Origin: Cristatella mucedo
Taxonomy: Eukaryota > Bryozoa > Phylactolaemata > Cristatellidae
Assembly: GCA_009760855.2 (NCBI GenBank)
Contig: WPIO01000143.1
Coordinates: 533,001-597,000, forward strand
Length of the DNA: 64,000 nucleotides
Reading direction: 5' to 3'
Positions 57,480-64,000 of this stretch are shown here, in pieces (position 1 is the first letter of the stretch; the number at the start of each line of letters is the position of its first letter). The notes under the pieces are model-generated. The model did not search any database. It was given only the letters and a program-made list of their open reading frames with translations, and was not told where the DNA came from. Position numbers and translations under genes: made by a program.

Positions 57480-58549
57480 GACTAGATAGATGATGGCGGC
57501 TGTGCTGTGCGCGACGACCGCGGACGAGCGTCGCTTAATTCTTAGCATAGAACGAAATAAGCCGTCGCAGGTGGTTCTCCTGACGAAAATTAAGTACCCT
57601 CTCGCGAATTGCGACCAGCCGCTCGCGGCGAGCAGAGTGTCGCACGCCGCCGCGGGGGGGGGGGGGCACAGCGCCGCGCCTTCGGAGCGCGCGTCCGGAA
57701 ATCAATCGAGAAACCGATCGAGCACCGCGATTAGAGAGGCGAGATTGAGGTGAATCAGCACAATTATTCACCTTCCTTTCACCGCTCTGACAAGGAGAAA
57801 ATAGACCGGAGGTCGGCCGCGATAAGCTCAAATGTCGAGCGAATACCGCAGTGCGCGGTCATTGCAATATACCCGCCAAATTTTCCGAATTCGCTCGCTC
57901 GCGCGCTGTCATGCAAATGGGCTGCTCAGGCTATCGATGGCGCTTCCGATGCTATATCGATGCTATCGATGGCGCTTCCGGTCGGCGCTCGAGTTTGACG
58001 GGAATGCCTAGGACTTCAGGCCCCACCTCAGCGCGATCGTTGCATGACGCCATGAGACCGAGTGGAGCAGCACAAATTGAGTCCGAGGATTCTGATTTGC
58101 GTCATCGTCAGCGTAGGAGGAATGAGGAACATGTAAGAACGACGTATTTCTTTGAGAAATAAGACCTTCCGTCCTTTGCAGCGCTTGTCGTGTCGCTCTA
58201 CTTGCCCAAGTCGAAAGTCTTGAATATTTTGACTGCGTCTCGACCAGTGGCCATTAGCAGCGTGGCCACTGAGCAACGGATCCATTCTTAGCCGTCCTGT
58301 CAGAAGCAATCGTATACCAAACAGGTCCTTTCAGTTCGTCCGCTGCCACGCAGTACTAGACTGGGCTGAAAATGCTCGGGACAGGCAGTCACACCCAGTC
58401 CGCAGATGCTTTTATAGCAACAGAATGCATCCGCCGTCTGACGCCGCAGGGGTACGCGCCGCATAGAAGCCATCGCAATGAAGGATTTACTTGCAGAAAG
58501 TCTCCTTCAAGTGAGCCGCCCCATAAATGGTTGTCTTTGTCGTAAGGGT
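57480..58549. other. CpG-rich unassigned block
   Basis: Includes a run of 13 G at 57654-57666 and two copies of GCTATCGATGGCGCTTCCG (about 57931 and 57962). Confidence 0.4.
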
Positions 58550-58845
58550 CGTTGCTGCTCAAAGAGCTGGCTGCGATCGCGCGACCCAGTGACATTCCCG
58601 CCGCCCTCTAGCGGATCGTCGAACGAGCTGGCCGTGACCTTCTCCGATGCGCTCCCTGCCGAGGACGCTGCGTGCCGCGAAGCAAGAGCTGGCACTTGTG
58701 CGGGCTCGGCGATGAGAAATTGGCTTGCCAGGCCGCCACGGCCGCCTCATCGGTGGCGTCCACTCGGCGGCGTCGCTGGCAGCCAACGGTTAACGGCAGC
58801 CAACGGAGTCTCGTGGTCAGTACGCGACACCCGCCCGTCGCGAGG
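58550..58845 (+). pseudogene. Truncated, frameshifted copy of the diamine acetyltransferase gene
   Basis: The stretch from CTCAAAGAGCTGGCTGCGATC near 58557 to about 58845 matches the 3' half of the gene at 44890-45498 (about residue 128 onward), including NELAVTF-DAL-AED and the region coding RLGEEKLARMAAA. It carries indels that break the frame, loses the catalytic Tyr codon (TTCTCC for TTCTAC), and has TGG where the stop was. Similarity continues into the 3' flank, so this is a genomic or retro-copied duplicate, not convergent sequence. The parent is intronless, so the mechanism is unclear. Confidence 0.75.
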
Positions 58846-59445
<600 letters not shown>

Positions 59446-59582
59446 GTAATTCCGCCATATGCCGTCCAGCGATCCACCAGTGACCCACCCCACAGTCTGC
59501 GCGCTCTGTCTCCCTCTCCCCGAAACGCTGCCGGTTGAACCATATTTTTCGGCAACACTGCGAGGGTTTTACTAGAGAGTTA

Positions 59583-61152
59583 ATAATAACAATAATAATA
59601 ATTCACTTGATAAAGCGCCCTCAGAGAACTCAATCTCTCTCTCTAGGCGCTTTACATTTGCTGTAAAGTGAAATGCAATTGAATGGTAAGTAAACTCATG
59701 CTTGAAAAACCAACGACATGAATAATATGGTTAGAGGTGACATGCACAGGGTCAGCATGCCAATGTGGTTAGTGGCAGCATACACAGTGTCAGCACGCAT
59801 AAGCACATCAAGGACGAATCACAGGGACCCACTAAATGCTGTCCTAAAAAGGTGTGTTTTTAGGTTCCATTTAAATGTGGTCAGGTTAGGGGATGTTCTG
59901 ACGCAGGTCGGGAGGGAGTTCCAGGCTTTGGGAGCATATGAACTAAATGCACGGTCTCCAAAAGATTTGAGGTTTGTATGAGGTATTTCTAGACTGTTGG
60001 ATTCCGAAAATCGGGTGGTACGATGCTTGGCCTGATGGGGTAGTATATCTGACAGATAGGCTGGAGCCATAGAATGAAGGGACCTAAAAGTGAGCGAAGA
60101 AACCTTGAAGTCAATCCGTTGCTTGACTAGTAACCAGTGCAGGTCGGCGAGAAGTGGAGTAATGTGGCAACTGCGACGCTCACGACAGACAAGTCTAGCT
60201 CCCGAGTTTTGCACCAGCTGCAATCGCCTGATCGCACATGCTGGTAGGCCAGTAAGCAGTGAGTTGCAGAAGTCGAGACGGTATGTCACGAATGCATGGA
60301 CCAACTTAGATGTGGTATCTTTATCTAAACAAGCCCGAATTTTAGCAATGTTATGAAGCTGAAAATAGGTGGATTTGACTGTGGAGCTGATATGGTCGTC
60401 TAACGAGAGGTCGCTTTGGAATATGACACCTAGATTTCGAGCTGATTCAACTGGAGATATGCTGGCAGAGCCAATTTTGAGAGTCAGCCTTTCCAATCTC
60501 TGGATCACACTGGGTTTGCCCATAACTAGTAAGTTAGTTTTATCATCGGTAAGTTTTAGAAAATGTGCTTCCATCCATGTGCGGATGTCCTCAATGCATG
60601 CAGCTAGTGAGTTTAGAGAATTTGAGGTGCTCGAAGGCTGGGCGGGATCAAAGCAAAGGTACAACTGAGTGTCATCCACATAGAAGTGAAAGCCTAGATT
60701 GTGCTTGGCAATCACATCAGCAAGAGGCAGAGTATAAGCCGTGAAAAGAACCGGAGCTAGCACTGAGCCCTGAGGTACTCCATATTTCTGAGGTACTTCA
60801 GATGATCTTTGTCCATTCACGTCAATACTCTGGAGTCTCCCACTGAGATAGGACCTGAACCACTGCAGAGCAGTGCCAGTGATGCCCAGGCGAGATGAGA
60901 GGCGCTCTAGAAGAACTTTCTGATCTATGGTATCAAAAGCTGCCGAAAGATCAAGCAAAACAAGCAGAGGCACTCTACCCATGTCTGCATTCCTAAGTAG
61001 GTCGTTGTATACCCGAAGCAATGCTGACTCTGTGGAGTGGTTAGCTCTAAAGCCAGACTGGAACTTACTAGCAAGGTGTGAGGTTTCGATATACGAGTTC
61101 AGCTGGTCCGCCACCACCCGTTCGAGTGTCTTTGATAGGAACTTGTGTAATA
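59583..61152 (-). mobile_element. LINE-A, best-preserved copy (open RT frame)
   Basis: A minus-strand frame of more than 430 codons ending at 59819 begins with KFLSKTLERVVADQLNSYIE, then FRANHSTESALLRVYNDLLR, LLVLLDLSAAFDTID, KYGVPQGSVLAPVLF, FHFYVDDTQLYLCFDP (YVDD instead of YADD), the connection domain and C-terminal FGDRAFSSYAPKAWNSLPTC. The 3' UTR, hairpin tail and (ATT)n are at 59583-59600. The 5' end is truncated within the RT N-terminal region, next to the ATT tail of another LINE-A. Confidence 0.92.
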
Positions 61153-61615
61153 GCAATAATAATAATAATAATAACAATGGTAATGGCATGCGTGGAGAGG
61201 TAGCTCGTCGACTTTTTAGTGAAAGCATGAGAAGCATTGGATTGCATAAGCTCACAAATGCAATGCTTTGAAGAGTGAGTGAGTTTTTTGCTTCTTTTTA
61301 AACGTCTTCAAGTCGAGATGGGACGTCATGATGACAGTCGCTAGTGACTTACAGGCTTCAAAAGCATGCGAACTGAAAGCTCGGTCCACAAAGGATTCGA
61401 GTCTGGTGGTTGGATGGATTTAGAGGAGCAGCTACACTACGGTCGAACCTCATTGTGAGCACGCAGCACGTCCGCCGATTTTCTATGCTTTACAGAACGG
61501 CGTGCTTTCTGCAATGTAGTCACGTGGCGACTACCCCGATCTTGAGAACAGTCATGTGACCGGCACAGCCAACCCAGTTTCATTGCCTTTAGTATGACTC
61601 CCCTCTGAAGAAACG
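61153..61615 (-). mobile_element. LINE-A, older diverged copy
   Basis: (AAT)n at 61155-61175, then diverged 3' domain: GTCGAGATGGGACGTCATGA, GACTTACAGGCTTCAAAAGC, GGTCCACAAAGGATTCGAGT. Confidence 0.65.
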
Positions 61616-61624
61616 TTCTCAAAG

Positions 61625-61696
61625 AAGACGCAATATAGGTGTCCTATTCCAAAGGAACCTTTCATTAGGCGACCACATCAGTTACACAGTGAAGTC
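61625..61696 (+). mobile_element. LINE-A RT fragment, forward half of an inverted pair
   Basis: ATAGGTGTCCTATTCCAAAG and GCGACCACATCAGTTACACA code for the NLGVLFQ--LSLGDHIS region. It ends in a 22-bp sequence repeated inverted at 61854. Confidence 0.75.
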
Positions 61697-61750
61697 CGAA
61701 AGGCTCTTCTGTCGCTATACAAAAAGTGGCTGTTGAATCAGCTAGGATTT
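61697..61750 (+). mobile_element. SINE-2 3' end
   Basis: CGAAAGGCTCTTCTGTCGCT, ATACAAAAAGTGGCTGTTGA and ATCAGCTAGG: the terminal third of SINE-2 without its head. Confidence 0.8.
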
Positions 61751-61754
61751 ATTT

Positions 61755-61880
61755 ATTTGCAAGATGTCATAAAATGCATGGACCAATTTAGATGTGGTAT
61801 CCCTGTCTAAAAAAGCCCGAATTTTAGCAATTCTATGTAGCTGAAAGTAGGCAGACTTCACTGTGTAACTGATGTAATGT
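61755..61880 (-). mobile_element. LINE-A RT fragment, inverted half
   Basis: Minus strand SAYFQLHRIAKI and the KLVHAF-type region; it continues directly the forward half at 61625-61696, but inverted. Confidence 0.75.
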
Positions 61881-61883
61881 AAT

Positions 61884-62035
61884 GTATCACCTTCAGTAAC
61901 TCCACAAGGTCATAAAGACCATGTGGGTGTTACGCAGGAGAGTTTTGTATAGCGCACTCACAGCCTAAGCGGCTTTCGGTACGCATTCGGTACCCAACAG
62001 ACTTCGTCTCACTTTCTCTTTGTTGCGTGTCTCTA
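61884..62035 (-). mobile_element. LINE-B 3' end
   Basis: CAGTAACTCCACAAGGTCAT, GTTACGCAGGAGAGTTTTGT and GCGGCTTTCGGTACGCATTC; nearly identical to 50.5 kb for about 100 bp. Confidence 0.8.
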
Positions 62036-63565
62036 TTCGTCGGCAGTTTACCGATTTTAGCAATGTTTCAGTTAAGGCGAGTAGGTCAAGACCATTTCAG
62101 AAATAAGGTCGCTTATTACTAAGGTTTATTGCACATTGAGCGAGGATTCCAAAGACAAGCGTTAAGTTGTGCCGCTGGAGTTATTACAGGCCTGATTACC
62201 ACTAAGTTAGAGAGATTCACAGTGACGCATGTGGGGAAGCGTGCTGAGCGGTTTGAGACGATGCTCGAATACCAAACGAGCGTTTACTCAGCTCGTAGTT
62301 CCCGCCAAACGAGCGTCGTCGTAGCTGGCAGCTCCGGCCACCGTGGCGGCGATAATTGCGTCGCGTCATCTAACCCTAAACGCGATTAGTGAGTCCAGAA
62401 GCGCTCGCATAGGATTCAGGGAAGACCACGAGCAGCTCTCGTTCTCTTTCTTCGATGTGGACGATTCGAATTTCGGCCAACTCGGCATCATGGCGGCTCG
62501 GCATCATGGCCGAACGCTATGGCAACTCGGCGCCGACTGACTTTACTCAGCAACGGGTTTTTCAAGCGTAGCCCCTTTCGCTAGCCGTGAATATTGTGGC
62601 GCGAATTTGAGATATTGAGCCGCTGTAGGTGGAGATCGGTTATTTCTTGAGTGACCCGGCTTCCGCGTTCGCTTTAGCGAGCTGGCATGCGCGCCTCATC
62701 ACGCACCGACCTCAACGGCGGCTCTAAAATATTTCGGGAGGTGGCAGACGTCCGTGCCAGCGGCCGCCGCTCGCTCATTCCAGGGCCGCAATCACGTGAT
62801 GACATAATACACCACGATCTATACATTTGCATAACTCCCTAAGATAACTTATACAGTGAGGAACGACTTTATTCAAAAGCGACACAACACGCTCTCCGCT
62901 AGAGATGGCTCAAAGCGAGACAGCCCCCAACTACAGCATCGAGCGTCCACTTCCGCAACTGACGCTCTCCTACTCGTGTGCGTCGAAACTTCGCGCCGAG
63001 GTCACACCGCCAAGGTCAAGGGCGCTAGCAGCACGCTCGCCAAGCTCTCCTCTGTGCCGACCTGCAGTCACCGCGACGGGCGAATCTTAATGCTTGACTT
63101 TAGGATTCTCGCTCAGTCTGCATGAAACCCTAATAATGAGTTACATAAATATTGAAAACGGTCTTGACTTTTTTGCCTAGAGAAATACCTGGCTGTTACC
63201 GATGGCCAGCCCGACCATTAAATTAACAACAAAACTCCTACTCGAAGCTTCGTCTTTCGCACCCCTAGATCAATCAAAACTCGCGGTGCCGCCATTGTCG
63301 CGCGTTCCTACCTGAATTAGAAATCGTTTGCAATTCATTCGAAGCATTTTTCCCGTCTCCTGTTTTGAGTTCATCCGAAAAAGCTGACAAGGGTGCCAGT
63401 GGTCTGTCGCTCTCCGAGTATTGAGTCCTCCATTATTTCCTATTTCTGACCTCATTTCTATTCTGTACGCAAGAAATTGATCTTTTCTCTCCTTATGAGC
63501 GACTTTAAATTTATTTTGGCAAGCATGGGACTCCTTAAGCACCGAATTTAGTGCACTAATTTAAA
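62036..63565. other. Unassigned, partly CpG-rich
   Basis: GGCTCGGCATCATGGC(C/G) and CCAAACGAGCGT recur in short range; no gene or known repeat. Confidence 0.4.
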
Positions 63566-63571
63566 GAAAAT

Positions 63572-63745
63572 GCTAGCTGATTTGACAGCCTCTTTTTGTA
63601 TAGTGACAGAAGAGCCTTTACGGCTATTACCACCACTTGCAGTGGCGATAAAGGATTGCCCGCCGCAAGATTCGAACCCACGACCTCGAGGCCGAGGTCG
63701 TGAAAAGCAACCGCCTTACCCAGTGAGCCATTACGGCTCACACAA
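63572..63745 (-). mobile_element. SINE-2, essentially full-length copy
   Basis: On the minus strand: A box TGGCTCACTGGGTAAGG (63730-63714), a near-palindrome CACGACCTCG...CGAGGTCGTG (63703-63680), B box GGGTTCGAATC (63679-63669), body GGCAATCCTTTATCGCCACT, GGCTCTTCTGTCACTATACA, end GAGGCTGTCAAATCAGCTAG. Confidence 0.88.
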
Positions 63746-64000
63746 ATTTAGTTTTTCCCCGAGGCTCATGTGCACGATCCTACTCACATCAAGGGTCGCA
63801 CACTCGATCAATTTTTGTCCTACAACTGTATGCTATCGTTACAGGTAATCACCAAGTTCTGCTTATCTAACCACATGCAGATCTCATTCAGTCTACAGTG
63901 TGTGCCCTTCTTCGCATCTAAAGACAGCTGCTAATTGTGAAATATCAAGACCCTTGACATGCGTCGATGCTGTGCGTGCGATCGATTATCTTTTTCTTCC

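Noticed and set aside
62856-63125. Possible small proteins in two frames of a CpG-rich block
   Set aside because: No conserved motif, and two overlapping frames of similar quality; cannot be told from chance.

Overview
This window is nuclear DNA from an animal, probably an invertebrate; the sequence does not settle the phylum. It has spliced genes with GT-AG introns, CpG-rich unique stretches, long CT, TG and AT microsatellites, and a heavy load of degenerate non-LTR retrotransposons, tRNA-derived SINEs, Tc1/mariner-like and hAT elements. There is no operon structure, CRISPR array or bacterial gene.

Two host genes can be supported. (1) A YME1L-type mitochondrial i-AAA protease lies on the + strand, about 7.5-29.8 kb. 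I rebuilt it as 14 exons whose splice phases all agree, giving about 735 residues: an N-terminal part with family-specific motifs, one membrane segment, an AAA+ ATPase module and an M41 zinc protease with an HEAGH site. Exon 1 is the weak point. (2) A spermidine/spermine (diamine) N-acetyltransferase-like GNAT gene has an intronless 202-codon reading frame on the + strand at 44,890-45,498. A truncated, frameshifted copy of its 3' half and 3' flank lies at 58.55-58.85 kb. The two genes have no evident functional link.

Most of the rest is mobile DNA. LINE-A, of the CR1/L2/Rex type, has about 20 copies on both strands. All are 5'-truncated reverse-transcriptase fragments with a hairpin-forming 3' tail and an (ATT)n end; the copies at 4.3-5.9 kb and 59.6-61.2 kb still have long open frames. 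LINE-B, a second family, has about 8 fragments. SINE-1 has a tRNA-like head and a tail resembling the LINE-A 3' end. SINE-2 has a different tRNA-like head followed by a GC-rich inverted repeat. There are Tc1/mariner remnants at 13.6, 25.2-26.7 and 32.9-33.4 kb, a MITE-like element at 24.4-24.95 kb, and a hAT element at 49,832-52,335 with recognisable ends and near-identical 8-bp target duplications, later hit by one LINE-B and one LINE-A insertion.

Layout: 0-7.4 kb is old LINE and SINE remnants. 7.5-29.8 kb is the protease gene with repeat-filled introns, including a 16-copy 17-bp minisatellite in intron 12. 29.8-39 kb is AT-rich repeat and a second 17-bp minisatellite. 39.4-44.9 kb is CpG-rich unique DNA with a three-CCAAT-box candidate promoter, leading to the acetyltransferase gene. 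45.5-64 kb is mostly repeats, broken by CpG-rich unexplained blocks. One of these, 53.2-53.6 kb, holds a cluster of inverted repeats including a near-perfect 29-bp-arm hairpin, the least explained structure in the window.
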